Positions 40,328-50,270 of a DNA stretch of 64,000 nucleotides are shown here, one piece after another. Numbering within the stretch: the stretch's first letter is position 1; every line of letters starts with the position of its first letter. Source of the stretch: Fidelibacterota bacterium (GTDB lineage: Bacteria; Fidelibacterota; Marinisomatia; Marinisomatales; Marinisomataceae); assembly GCA_016777965.1 (NCBI GenBank), contig JADHQL010000001.1, positions 1-64,000 of the forward strand, given 5' to 3'. Below the pieces are notes generated by a model. The model had not been told where the DNA came from. It saw only the letters and a list, made by a program, of their open reading frames with translations, and ran no database searches. The position numbers were made by a program, and so were the translations under genes.

Positions 40328-42406
40328 TTATTCAGGTTTTTCAGTTAAAAGTTTAATACTGAAATTTAAACGACCTTGCTTATCAATTTCAAATAGCTTT
40401 ATCTTAACTTCATCGCCCACAGATAGCACATCTTCAACTTTATTAACACGTTTCCATGCTAGCTGAGAAATGTGGACCAACCCTTCTCTTCCCGGAGCGA
40501 ATTCAACAAAAGCACCAAAGTCTAAAATTTTAGTCACTTTACCGTCGAAAACAGATCCAACTTCTGGATCTTGAACTACAGCTTTAATTTGAGATATTGC
40601 GTTATCTAATTTTGCTTTGTTTTCTGCTGATACACTTACAGTACCATCATCTTCAATATTAATAACACATTCTGCATTTTCCTGAAGAGCCTTAATATTT
40701 TTACCTCCAGGACCTATTAATGCGCCAATCTTATCTTTATCTATCTTAAAAGATTCAATTTGAGGTGCATATTGGGATAATGCATTCGGTTTGTCAATTG
40801 CTTTATTCATTTCACCTAGAATGTGCAATCTACCTTTATTTGCTTGTTCAAGAGCATTTGATAAAATATCCATAGAAAGACCAGGAACTTTTAAATCAAG
40901 TTGAATTGCACTAATTCCATCTTTTGTACCAGCTACCTTGAAATCCATGTCTCCAAGGAAGTCTTCAGTACCTAGAATATCACTTAAAACTGCGTAATTA
41001 TCATCATCTTCCATAATTAAGCCCATAGCTATACCTGCCACATGCTCTTTTATAGGAACACCAGCATTCATCATGGCTAATGAGCCGCCACACACAGATG
41101 CCATTGAGGAAGAACCGTTTGATTCAGTAATTTCAGATACAATACGAACTGTATATGGGAATTCTTCTGAAGATGGTAATATAGGTTTTAATGATCTTTC
41201 AGCTAAATGACCATGACCAATTTCACGTCTATTAGTAAAACCAATTCTTCCAACTTCTCCTACACTATATGGAGGAAAGTTATAATGCAACAAGAATGAT
41301 TTTTTATAATCACTAGCCATTGAATCAATAATTTGCTCATCTCTACTAGAACCTAAAGTTAAAGCAGCTATAGACTGCGTTTCACCGCGAGTAAACAATG
41401 CAGATCCATGCGCTCTTGGAAGGATAGATTCTACAACGCTAATATCTCTAATATCTTCTAATCCTCTACCATCAACTCTAACTTTTTTATCTAAAACAGT
41501 TTTTCTAACTGTGTTTTTGAACATATTTTTAATATAATTCTTAACTTCTGGATACATTTCTTCATCTTCAAGATATGGTTCTAATGCTTCTTTCTCAATT
41601 ACATTAAATTTGTCGTCTCTTGCTTGCTTAGTGTCTAAATCAAATATCTTTTCCATTTTTGACAAGTAAGCATCATCTAAAGACTTTTCAATATCTTCAG
41701 TTATAACTTTTGTATCAACAATCTCATAAGAATTGTCAAAATGTTCTGAAAACTCCATTTGAAGATCAACAATATCATTAATTCCATCCATTGCTATATC
41801 TAATGCTTCTAAAATTGTTTTTTCAGGTACAAAATTAGACCCACCTTCAATCATACAAATTTTATCTTTTTTTCCAGTAACTATTAAGTCTAAATCTGAT
41901 GATTCCATCTGTTCATTTGTTGGATTTAAAACATATTCTCCGTCAATTAATCCAATTTTTACAGAAGCAATAGGACCATCAAATGGTACTGGTGACAATA
42001 ATAAGGCTGCTGAAGCACCAATAGCAGCTACAATATCTGGTGTATTTACACCGTCATATGACATTGTAGTTAACATAATTTGCAATTCATGCCTATAATT
42101 CTTAGGTATTAAAGGTCTAATAGGTCTATCTGTAAGACGTGAAGTTAGTACCTCAGCATCTGTAGGTTTAGCCTCTCTTTTAAAGAACCCTCCAGGTATT
42201 TTTCCACCCGCATAATGTTTTTCTCTGTATTCAACCTGCATTGGTAAAAAATCGATGCCTTCTCTTGGTTCAGGTGAACAACATACTGTTGCTAAGATTA
42301 CTGTTTCTCCATAACTAATAAATACGGAACCACCAGCTTGCCTAGCGATTTGTCCAGATTCTATTTTAAGCGGTCTTCCCGCTATATTCTTTTCTACTTT
42401 TATCAT
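40328..42406 (-). CDS. pnp: Polyribonucleotide nucleotidyltransferase
   Basis: RNase PH domains, KH (IGALIGPGGKNIKAL) and S1 (VGSVFDGKVTKILDFGAFVEFAPGREGLVHIS). Confidence 0.97.
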   Translation of the reverse strand: MIKVEKNIAGRPLKIESGQIARQAGGSVFISYGETVILATVCCSPEPREGIDFLPMQVEYREKHYAGGKIPGGFFKREAKPTDAEVLTSRLTDRPIRPLIPKNYRHELQIMLTTMSYDGVNTPDIVAAIGASAALLLSPVPFDGPIASVKIGLIDGEYVLNPTNEQMESSDLDLIVTGKKDKICMIEGGSNFVPEKTILEALDIAMDGINDIVDLQMEFSEHFDNSYEIVDTKVITEDIEKSLDDAYLSKMEKIFDLDTKQARDDKFNVIEKEALEPYLEDEEMYPEVKNYIKNMFKNTVRKTVLDKKVRVDGRGLEDIRDISVVESILPRAHGSALFTRGETQSIAALTLGSSRDEQIIDSMASDYKKSFLLHYNFPPYSVGEVGRIGFTNRREIGHGHLAERSLKPILPSSEEFPYTVRIVSEITESNGSSSMASVCGGSLAMMNAGVPIKEHVAGIAMGLIMEDDDNYAVLSDILGTEDFLGDMDFKVAGTKDGISAIQLDLKVPGLSMDILSNALEQANKGRLHILGEMNKAIDKPNALSQYAPQIESFKIDKDKIGALIGPGGKNIKALQENAECVINIEDDGTVSVSAENKAKLDNAISQIKAVVQDPEVGSVFDGKVTKILDFGAFVEFAPGREGLVHISQLAWKRVNKVEDVLSVGDEVKIKLFEIDKQGRLNFSIKLLTEKPE

Positions 42407-42418
42407 TTTCTTCTTTTT

Positions 42419-42685
42419 TTATCCTCTTATCGATAGTTTTTTAATTAATTCATCATAACTATCTAGTTTAGTTTTTCTTAAATATTTCAATAGCTTCTTT
42501 CGCTGTGACACTAACTTAACTAAACCATGTTTTGAATGAACATCTTTCTTGTGCATCTTTACATGCTCTGTCAATGATCTAATTCGATCAGTTAGAAGCG
42601 TAATTTGCGCTTCACTACTACCGACATTCTTTGCATCAAGACCCACGTCTTGAAGAAGTGTACTTGTTTCTTTACTATATTTCAT
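42419..42685 (-). CDS. rpsO: Ribosomal protein uS15
   Basis: DVGSSEAQ-like NVGSSEAQITLLTDRIRSLTEHVKMHKKDVHSKHGLVKLVSQRKKLLKYL. Confidence 0.97.
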   Translation of the reverse strand: MKYSKETSTLLQDVGLDAKNVGSSEAQITLLTDRIRSLTEHVKMHKKDVHSKHGLVKLVSQRKKLLKYLRKTKLDSYDELIKKLSIRG

Positions 42686-43625
42686 ATTTCTCCTTAAAAG
42701 TATCTATTAATTCAATACATACTTCTTTATCTTTTTCAATTTGTTTGATTAATAATTCTTTGCTATCAAACTTTTTTTCATCTCGAATTTTATCTAAAAA
42801 CTCGATATAAAAATTCTTATCGTACAGACTGCCAAATTTATCAGATAAAATGTGAACTTCCATAACAAATTTTTTTTCATTAAAAGTTGGTCTGATACCA
42901 GCATTCATCATTCCAAAATAACATTCTCCGTCTAAGAAAACCCTAGTTAAATATACTCCAATGCTTGGAAGTAACTGATTTTCAAAAGTTGGAATAAAGT
43001 TTGCGGTTGGATAATTCATTGTTTTCCCGCGATTTGAACCAGAAACAACTCTTGCATTAAAACCATAAAATCTTCCTAAATAATCATATACCTTACTTGA
43101 GTTTCCATTTAAAATCAATGATCTAATTAAGCTGCTAGATATGGTACTACCCATATATTCTCTCATTACAGGCGCATGAAGTTCTATATTATAGTTACTG
43201 CAAAAAGTTTTTAAAAATTCAAAATCTCCTTCTTTTTTATGTCCAAAATAGTGATTTGTACCTACAGAAATTAACGTTGGATTAAATAAATCTTTTAAGA
43301 CAGTATCTGCAAATATTTGAGCAGACATTAATGAAAACTCTTTGTCAAATGGTATTATTAACACAATATCTAAACCTATCTCTTTTAAAGTTTCCAGTTT
43401 TTCATCTAAACTTTGAAGATATATTGGATCTGGTTTATCAGAAAGCACATAAAAAGGATTGGGATTAAAGGTAATTAAACAGGATGGGATATTTCTTTTT
43501 TTACCTTCTTCAACAATATAAGACAACACATCATAATGACCTTTATGAATACCGTCGTAATTACCAATAGTTATAACTGAATTAGATAACTTTTTGAAAT
43601 CTTCTAGTGATGTTATGATCTCCAC
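42675..43625 (-). CDS. ribF: Riboflavin kinase / FAD synthetase
   Basis: ITIGNYDGIHKGHYDVL, VSGSNRGKTMNYPTANF, GVYLTRVFLDGECYFGMMNAGIRPTF. Confidence 0.93.
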   Translation of the reverse strand: MEIITSLEDFKKLSNSVITIGNYDGIHKGHYDVLSYIVEEGKKRNIPSCLITFNPNPFYVLSDKPDPIYLQSLDEKLETLKEIGLDIVLIIPFDKEFSLMSAQIFADTVLKDLFNPTLISVGTNHYFGHKKEGDFEFLKTFCSNYNIELHAPVMREYMGSTISSSLIRSLILNGNSSKVYDYLGRFYGFNARVVSGSNRGKTMNYPTANFIPTFENQLLPSIGVYLTRVFLDGECYFGMMNAGIRPTFNEKKFVMEVHILSDKFGSLYDKNFYIEFLDKIRDEKKFDSKELLIKQIEKDKEVCIELIDTFKEKYEI

Positions 43626-44254
43626 TTGTCCTCAAATTTTTCTACTGTAACTGATTCATCCAATCTATATTTACCAACACTTAATCGTGTTAAGCTTATC
43701 AAATGACCTAAAGTACCTAAATATTCTGCTATATCCTCTGCTAATACCCTTATATAAGTTCCAGATGAACAATCAACAGTGATTTTTAAGGTATTTTCAT
43801 CTAATGAATCAATTTTTAAGCTCTTGATAGTTATTAACTTTGGATTTGTTTTGATTTCAATATTTTTTCTTGCAAGCTTATAAAGTCGAACTCCATTAAT
43901 TTTCCTAGCTGAGTACATAGGAGTTCTTTGTAGTAATTCTCCAACAAACTTTTTTTCGCAATCCATTAAATTCTGTTCCGAAATTTCACAAACTTCTCTT
44001 TCTTCAACAATGTTACCTGTTAAATCCATAGAATCCGTTTTTTCTCCTAATTTAATAATACCTTCATAAGTCTTATCAAATTGTATGATATTTGATAATT
44101 TTTTTGTCGATTCTCCAACACCTAACACTAATACTCCATCTGCAAACGGATCTAAAGTACCAGAGTGACCAACCTTTTCTTTGGTAATATTTCTTACTTT
44201 TTTAACAATTGAAAATGAAGACAAATCTTTTGGTTTATATATATTGTAAATCAT
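43613..44254 (-). CDS. truB: tRNA pseudouridine(55) synthase
   Basis: YKPKDLSSFSIVKKVR, VGHSGTLDPFADGVLVLGVGESTK, SSGTYIRVLAEDIAEYLG. Confidence 0.95.
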   Translation of the reverse strand: MIYNIYKPKDLSSFSIVKKVRNITKEKVGHSGTLDPFADGVLVLGVGESTKKLSNIIQFDKTYEGIIKLGEKTDSMDLTGNIVEEREVCEISEQNLMDCEKKFVGELLQRTPMYSARKINGVRLYKLARKNIEIKTNPKLITIKSLKIDSLDENTLKITVDCSSGTYIRVLAEDIAEYLGTLGHLISLTRLSVGKYRLDESVTVEKFEDKWRS

Positions 44255-44255
44255 G

Positions 44256-44603
44256 CTAAACTATTTTTTTTATTAGCTTATCAATTTTTTCAAATTGCTC
44301 AAATGAATCATCATAGAAAAATTTCAATGTTGGAGTAGATCTTAAATTTAAAGATGCTGACAAAAATTTTCTAAAAACCGGCACAAGCAAGTTCAGTTTA
44401 TCATTAATAATTTCTATCTTTTTAGTAGGGTTTAAAACACTATAGTATAAATTTGCATGTTTTAAATCAGCTGTCATTTTAACTGAAGAAAAAGTTATAA
44501 AACCATATTTCCTTAAATCCATCTCTCTGGTTAAGATATCGTTGATGGTTTTTAAAACTTGTTGCGATACTCTCTCTGATCTTGAAAACGGTTTATTGTT
44601 CAA
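44256..44603 (-). CDS. rbfA: Ribosome-binding factor A
   Basis: RSERVSQQVLKTINDILTREM...FITFSSVKMTADLKHANLYYSVL; position between infB and truB. Confidence 0.9.
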   Translation of the reverse strand: MNNKPFSRSERVSQQVLKTINDILTREMDLRKYGFITFSSVKMTADLKHANLYYSVLNPTKKIEIINDKLNLLVPVFRKFLSASLNLRSTPTLKFFYDDSFEQFEKIDKLIKKIV

Positions 44604-46948
44604 CTGTCTGCTAATGTTCTCTTAATTTCATTTATTTTATATGCAACTATTCTGTCGCCTTCAAAATACTTTTTCACACCTTCAACGGAAATACCACATT
44701 CCATGCCTGAATCAACAGATGCTACATCGTCTTTAAAGCGCTTTAATGAGGTAATTGAACCTTTTGAAACAAGCTCTTCTTCCTCGCGAATAAGCCTAAC
44801 AAAACAATCGCGAGTAATTTTACCAGATTCTACTTGAGATCCAGCGATAAAACCAATTTTTGGGATTTTAAATGACTCTTTAACAACTGCAACACCAATA
44901 ACTTCTTCAACCATATCTGGCTTTAACAATCCTTCAACAGCCATCTTAACGTCTTCAACAATCTGATAAATAATACTATAAGCTCTAATTTCTACATTAT
45001 TTTGACTAGCTAATAACTTGGTATTTGATGGAATTTGAACTCCAAAACCAATTATGATAGCTTGTGAAGCTTGTGCTAACAAAACATCAGATTCGGTAAC
45101 ATTACCAACCCCTTTATGAACAATATCTACACCAACTTCATCGTTATTGATTTTTTCTATGCTTTGTATTAAAGCTTCAATTGAACCATCAGAATCAGCT
45201 TTAATAATGATATTTAAATTATTTATATCACCTTCCTTAATCTGAGCTGATATACTGTCTAATGATGTTTTTTGAACCATCTGAAGATCAATTTCACGTT
45301 TAATTCTCTGGCGTTCATTAGCTATTTTCTTTAAATCTGATTCATTTTCAACTTCTGCAAAAATATCTCCAGCCTGAGGAACTTGATCAAAACCTAGAAT
45401 TTGGACTGGATCTGATGGTCTAGCTTGAGTGATTCTTTCATTATTTTCATTCATAATTGCTCGAACCTTACCGGGGTGATTATTACAAATGAATGGTGTT
45501 CCAATGCTTAAAGTACCTTTTTGAATTAAGACAGTTGCAACAGGACCCAATCCTTTATCTAATCTTGAATCTATTACAATACCTTTACAGTCAATATCTT
45601 GATTTGCTTTCAAATCTAATACTTCGGCCTCAAGTAAAATTGCTTCCATTAAGTCATCTATACCTTCACCTGTTTGAGCAGACGTATGAACACATTGAAT
45701 TTTACCTCCCCAGTCTTCCACTAAGACATTTTTTTCAGATAATTCTCTTTTAACGACATCAGGATTAGCGCCTTGCTTATCAATCTTGTTGATAGCTACA
45801 ACAATTGGTACTTCCGCGGCTTTTGCATGATTAATAGCTTCAATTGTTTGGGGCATAACACTATCATCAGCAGCAACTACTAAAATAACAATATCTGTTG
45901 ATTGAGCACCTCGTGCTCTCATAGCAGTAAAAGCTTCGTGCCCAGGAGTATCTAAAAAAGTGATTTTATTATCATTATGTAAAACCTGATAAGCTCCAAC
46001 TCTTTGTGTAATTCCTCCTGATTCACCTGCTGCTACTTTTGTTTTTCTAATATAATCTAAAATAGATGTTTTACCATGGTCTACGTGTCCCATAATTGTT
46101 ACAACCGGTGCTCTTTCTATCGCATTTGATAATTCTTCCTCTGAATGAGATGTTGTAAACAAGTCATCAATAACTTCTTCATATTTCCTCAATTCAATAT
46201 CATATTCTCCAGCAATTAATTCTATGACATCCCATTCAAGTCTTTGATTTACAGTTGCTAAAATACCCATTTGTAAGCATTTACCAATTACTTCACTGGT
46301 TGATACGTCTAAAACTTTAGCTATTTCATCAATACTAGCATATTCAGCAAGCTCAATTGTTCTTTTTTGATCTCCATCTTTTAGCCCAACATCTTTTTTC
46401 GATTTCTTATATGATTTCTTCTTAGGACTTGCATCCATAGAAGCAAGGGTCTTCTTTAATCTTTTAACAGCAGAACTATCTTTTTTCAGCTCGTCTTTCT
46501 GTTTTTTTATCTGCTTTTTATTCTCTTTCTTTTCTGGTTCACGTAAAGAGATTTTTCTTAATTTTTTCTTTGATTTTTTCTCAAAAGTAGCCTCTGTTTT
46601 TCCTTCAGTCTTATTATTGTCTTTTTCATCATTAATCGGACCTTCAGCTTTTTTCTTGTCCGATTTACGTTGATCTTCAACAGACATAATTTTAAACTTT
46701 TTGACAGATTTAGTTTTCATCACAACTTTTGAGTCATGAATCTCTTTTCTAACCTGCTCTTTTCTGTCTCTTTCTGCTGATTGACGATCCTTTGCAAACT
46801 CTGTATAAACTATTTGTTGTGTTTTACCGTCAATTGGTGACATATGACTAGATACAGCAATATCTTTTGACTTTAAAAAGTCTAAGATATCAGTATGAGA
46901 GATATTTAGCTCTTTTGCTAACTGGAATATTCTTATTGAATCAGACAT
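44600..46948 (-). CDS. infB: Translation initiation factor IF-2
   Basis: VTIMGHVDHGKTSILDYIRKTKVAAGESGGITQRVGAY, FLDTPGHEAFTAMRARGAQ; Lys-rich N-terminal linker. Confidence 0.97.
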   Translation of the reverse strand: MSDSIRIFQLAKELNISHTDILDFLKSKDIAVSSHMSPIDGKTQQIVYTEFAKDRQSAERDRKEQVRKEIHDSKVVMKTKSVKKFKIMSVEDQRKSDKKKAEGPINDEKDNNKTEGKTEATFEKKSKKKLRKISLREPEKKENKKQIKKQKDELKKDSSAVKRLKKTLASMDASPKKKSYKKSKKDVGLKDGDQKRTIELAEYASIDEIAKVLDVSTSEVIGKCLQMGILATVNQRLEWDVIELIAGEYDIELRKYEEVIDDLFTTSHSEEELSNAIERAPVVTIMGHVDHGKTSILDYIRKTKVAAGESGGITQRVGAYQVLHNDNKITFLDTPGHEAFTAMRARGAQSTDIVILVVAADDSVMPQTIEAINHAKAAEVPIVVAINKIDKQGANPDVVKRELSEKNVLVEDWGGKIQCVHTSAQTGEGIDDLMEAILLEAEVLDLKANQDIDCKGIVIDSRLDKGLGPVATVLIQKGTLSIGTPFICNNHPGKVRAIMNENNERITQARPSDPVQILGFDQVPQAGDIFAEVENESDLKKIANERQRIKREIDLQMVQKTSLDSISAQIKEGDINNLNIIIKADSDGSIEALIQSIEKINNDEVGVDIVHKGVGNVTESDVLLAQASQAIIIGFGVQIPSNTKLLASQNNVEIRAYSIIYQIVEDVKMAVEGLLKPDMVEEVIGVAVVKESFKIPKIGFIAGSQVESGKITRDCFVRLIREEEELVSKGSITSLKRFKDDVASVDSGMECGISVEGVKKYFEGDRIVAYKINEIKRTLADS

Positions 46949-46951
46949 TAA

Positions 46952-48424
46952 CTACTCTTCTTTTTCCTTCATATTTGAGTCAGAATCTTCTTCAGAATCA
47001 ACAACTTCTTTATCCGGCAATTCTACTTCTTCAGCTGATTCTTCATCAGTTGATTCAACTTCTTCACTATCATTTTTAACTGCTTCAATATTTTGTTCTG
47101 CATCAGTTAAATCTAACTCAACACCCTCTTCAGTGCTTTCAACTACTTCTTCTACTTCTTCTTCTTTGTTATGCGTAATTTCAATAAATGAATTTACTGT
47201 ATCACTTATTGAAGTTATCTCTTTATCATTAAGCGCTAGCTCTTCAGTGAGAACATATTTCTTTACGTTTAAATAATCTGCAACTGAAACAATATCTACT
47301 TTTGCAAGTTTATTACTCAACGTTTTTGTAATTCCATCTAATGATTCAAGAGTTGTTTTCTGATTTATAAGCACTTCATCATATTCAGATTTAGTGTAAG
47401 CATCAATTGTATATCCTGTTAGCTTTGAAGCAAGATTAATATTAACACCGCTTCTTCCAACAGCATTTTCAAGACCACCTTCATCAAATATTGCAACACA
47501 ATATTTTCTTTCATCATCTATGTATAAATCAACTGGTTTTGCTGGGGAAAGAGCTCTGGTAACAAATACTTCAGATTTTTCTGAATAATTAACAATATCA
47601 ATCTTTTCGTTGTTTAGCTCTCTAACAACAGATTGAATTCTACTTCCTCTCATACCAACACAAGCACCAACCGCATCAATTCGTTTATCAACAGAATGAA
47701 CAATAATCTTGCTTCTCTCTCCTGGTTTTCTTGCAATTCCCTTAATTTCAATAATCCCATCTTCAATTTCAGGAACTTCCATTTCAAAAAGCTTGTATAG
47801 GAAAAGATCGTCACTTCTAGAGATTAAAATATCTGGACCTTTTGGTGTGACTTCCACTGATTTAACTAAAGCTCTGATTGTATCGCCTCTTCGAAATCTT
47901 TCAGAAAAAATTTGCTCATTCCTAGGCATTCTTAATTCTGTTTGCTCAATATTTACAAAAGTATTTTCTCGATGCACCTGATGAACAGTCCCGATAATAA
48001 CTTCTCCTATCCTTTGAACATAATCCTCGTAAATATATTGTTGCTGAACTTCTCTTGTTCTTTTATTTAGAAATTGTCTAGCATTTGCAACCAACCTTCT
48101 ACCGAATCGTGCAGGATCAATCACCTCAACAAAAGTATCTCCTAACTTTAATTCGCCAGCTAAATCTGGCTCTAGCTCTACAGCTCTTTCTAAGGTAATA
48201 TCGAAGTGATCATCATCAACCTCTTCTACAATTGTTTTTTCAACATATATCTCAATTTCACCTTTATCAAGATTAACAATGACACTACAATTATCAGATT
48301 CACCAGTTTCTTTCTCAATAATGAATAAGAATAATTGTTCAATTATTGTGCCAAGCTCTGAACGCTCGATATTCTTTTCTCTTGCTAATTCAATGAAAAT
48401 TTCAATTAAATCTCTATTAATCAT
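46952..48424 (-). CDS. nusA: Transcription termination/antitermination factor NusA with acidic C-terminal tail
   Basis: S1/KH organisation: VDKRIDAVGACVGMRGSRIQSVVRELNNEKIDIV; next to infB. Confidence 0.95.
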   Translation of the reverse strand: MINRDLIEIFIELAREKNIERSELGTIIEQLFLFIIEKETGESDNCSVIVNLDKGEIEIYVEKTIVEEVDDDHFDITLERAVELEPDLAGELKLGDTFVEVIDPARFGRRLVANARQFLNKRTREVQQQYIYEDYVQRIGEVIIGTVHQVHRENTFVNIEQTELRMPRNEQIFSERFRRGDTIRALVKSVEVTPKGPDILISRSDDLFLYKLFEMEVPEIEDGIIEIKGIARKPGERSKIIVHSVDKRIDAVGACVGMRGSRIQSVVRELNNEKIDIVNYSEKSEVFVTRALSPAKPVDLYIDDERKYCVAIFDEGGLENAVGRSGVNINLASKLTGYTIDAYTKSEYDEVLINQKTTLESLDGITKTLSNKLAKVDIVSVADYLNVKKYVLTEELALNDKEITSISDTVNSFIEITHNKEEEVEEVVESTEEGVELDLTDAEQNIEAVKNDSEEVESTDEESAEEVELPDKEVVDSEEDSDSNMKEKEE

Positions 48425-48454
48425 AATAACCCTTCAATTTTTTCATTATAACAA

Positions 48455-48474
48455 AAATGGGCCGTAGCCCATTT
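48455..48474 (-). terminator. Intrinsic terminator downstream of the TPR gene
   Basis: Minus strand: AAATGGGC-tacg-GCCCATTT followed by TTGTTATAA. Confidence 0.75.
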
Positions 48475-48518
48475 AATTCATTCGAATATATTTAATTAAT
48501 ATCGTATTAACAAGTAAC

Positions 48519-49154
48519 TTAGTTAATACTTAATACGTATCCATAAACTTCTTCAAAAAGTTGATTATATGCCGGATTATCGGAATCTAATGACTCAAGA
48601 AGCATTATTGATTGATCAGACTGACCATTTTGAGCTAGTTTTTTAGCTTTAAGAATACTGATATATTTAATTTCATTTTCAGAATCAGTAAACTTCATTG
48701 CCTTGTCAAACATTTTTGTGTCGTTTTCTAACTCTGCAAGCATGATATATCCTTCTTTTTTAAGATTATCATACTTTATTTTAGAAACGCTTTCAGATAA
48801 ATAAACAAGGGCTTTATCATTATTTCCATTAATAAATGCGGTTCTTCCAAGATAAAACTTAGCTTGATGGGCAGCTATAGTACCAGAAAAGCTATCAACA
48901 ACAGCCTCTAGTTGTAAAACAGCATTATCAAAATCTCCTTTTTCAAAGTAAATCATCGCATTGCTAAGCGCTGCATCTGAAGCAGATGTTTTCGGATCAT
49001 CATTTAGAGAAAAAGCTTGAAAAGTGACTAGAAATACAATTAAAGCTAAAATAATAGGATTTAATATGAAATTTTCTATCGGTGTATAGTTCGATCTGTC
49101 CTTATAGCTCACCTTAATTGGTGTTAAAATAAAATTTTGAAATTTATCTATCAT
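48519..49154 (-). CDS. TPR-containing membrane-anchored protein
   Basis: TM ILALIVFLVTFQAFS then AMIYFEKGDFDNAVLQLEAVVDSFSGTIAAHQAKFYLGRTAFINGNNDKAL; start at 49154 avoids overlap with trhO. Confidence 0.7.
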   Translation of the reverse strand: MIDKFQNFILTPIKVSYKDRSNYTPIENFILNPIILALIVFLVTFQAFSLNDDPKTSASDAALSNAMIYFEKGDFDNAVLQLEAVVDSFSGTIAAHQAKFYLGRTAFINGNNDKALVYLSESVSKIKYDNLKKEGYIMLAELENDTKMFDKAMKFTDSENEIKYISILKAKKLAQNGQSDQSIMLLESLDSDNPAYNQLFEEVYGYVLSIN

Positions 49155-49158
49155 TGTA

Positions 49159-50196
49159 TTATTTCCAGTAATTAAACAGTTTGTAAAGTTTAGGTCTAAA
49201 TTTATTTGATAATTTAGCACTTGAAACCTTTTTATTTTCATCTTTTCTTATTTTTTTTTGTGTCTCTATATCCAATTGTAAAAATTCATTACAGGCGTTT
49301 GAACAACAATCATTATATTTTTCAGCACATTTATCACATTGAATGAACAATAAATGACATGCATCATTTTTACAATTCTTGTGATCATCCGATGGTGTCT
49401 TACATTGATGACATTTACCAATAATGTCATTAGTTACACGTTCTCCCATTCTATCATCAAACACGAAATTCTTACCAATAAATTTAGATTTTAAATTATT
49501 TCGCTTCATATCGTGAGCATATTGAATGATTCCACCTTCAAGTTGATAAACTTCTTTAAAACCTTTTTTAATGAGATACGAGCTAGCTTTTTCGCAGCGA
49601 ATACCTCCTGTGCAGTATAGATGTACTTTTTTATCTTCTTTTCCTTCTAAAACTTTAGCAACCGTGGGTAATAATTCTTTTGAATAATGCGCATCAGGAA
49701 TAACAGCATTTTTAAATCTACCCACTTCGCTTTCATAGTAATTTCTCATATCAACAACAATTGAATCCTTTTCTTTAATAGAACGATTAAAATCAACTGG
49801 TTTTAAATGCACTCCTGTCTTATTCATATCATAGGATTCTTTGGGTACTTTATAGGCAACAATCTCATCACGAACTAAAATTTTTAATTTTAAGAAAGAG
49901 ATGCCCTCTTCAACAGCATGTTTAAATTTGATATCATTAAAAACATCAAATGAATGTATATAAAATTTAAAATCTTCTTTGTTATGCTCTGGAATGCTTA
50001 TTTGCGCATTGATTCCTTCTTTTGAAACATAAATTCTGCCAAGAATATTTAGATTCTTAAGGTCAAAATATAATTTATCACGAAAATATTCAGGATTATC
50101 TATTGTAACGTATTTGTAAAAAGAACAAGTAATTCTTTCAAATTGTTCTCTTTCTAAGCTTTTTTTAAGCTCTACTTTAGACTTTTTATTGTACAT
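49159..50196 (-). CDS. trhO: tRNA uridine(34) hydroxylase / rhodanese family (TrhO/YceA)
   Basis: GRIYVSKEGINAQISIP, rhodanese loop LYCTGGIRCEKASSYL, EGGIIQYAHD, C-terminal Cys cluster. Confidence 0.92.
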   Translation of the reverse strand: MYNKKSKVELKKSLEREQFERITCSFYKYVTIDNPEYFRDKLYFDLKNLNILGRIYVSKEGINAQISIPEHNKEDFKFYIHSFDVFNDIKFKHAVEEGISFLKLKILVRDEIVAYKVPKESYDMNKTGVHLKPVDFNRSIKEKDSIVVDMRNYYESEVGRFKNAVIPDAHYSKELLPTVAKVLEGKEDKKVHLYCTGGIRCEKASSYLIKKGFKEVYQLEGGIIQYAHDMKRNNLKSKFIGKNFVFDDRMGERVTNDIIGKCHQCKTPSDDHKNCKNDACHLLFIQCDKCAEKYNDCCSNACNEFLQLDIETQKKIRKDENKKVSSAKLSNKFRPKLYKLFNYWK

Positions 50197-50214
50197 AATA
50201 GAATGTTAATAGAA

Positions 50215-50248
50215 AAAGAGCCTATTAACAATAAATAATAGGCTCTTT
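50215..50248 (-). terminator. Intrinsic terminator after the 50271-51023 gene
   Basis: AAAGAGCCTATTA-...-TAATAGGCTCTTT, T-rich tail on minus strand. Confidence 0.85.
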
Positions 50249-50270
50249 ATAAATTTAGAAAAAAGCAATA

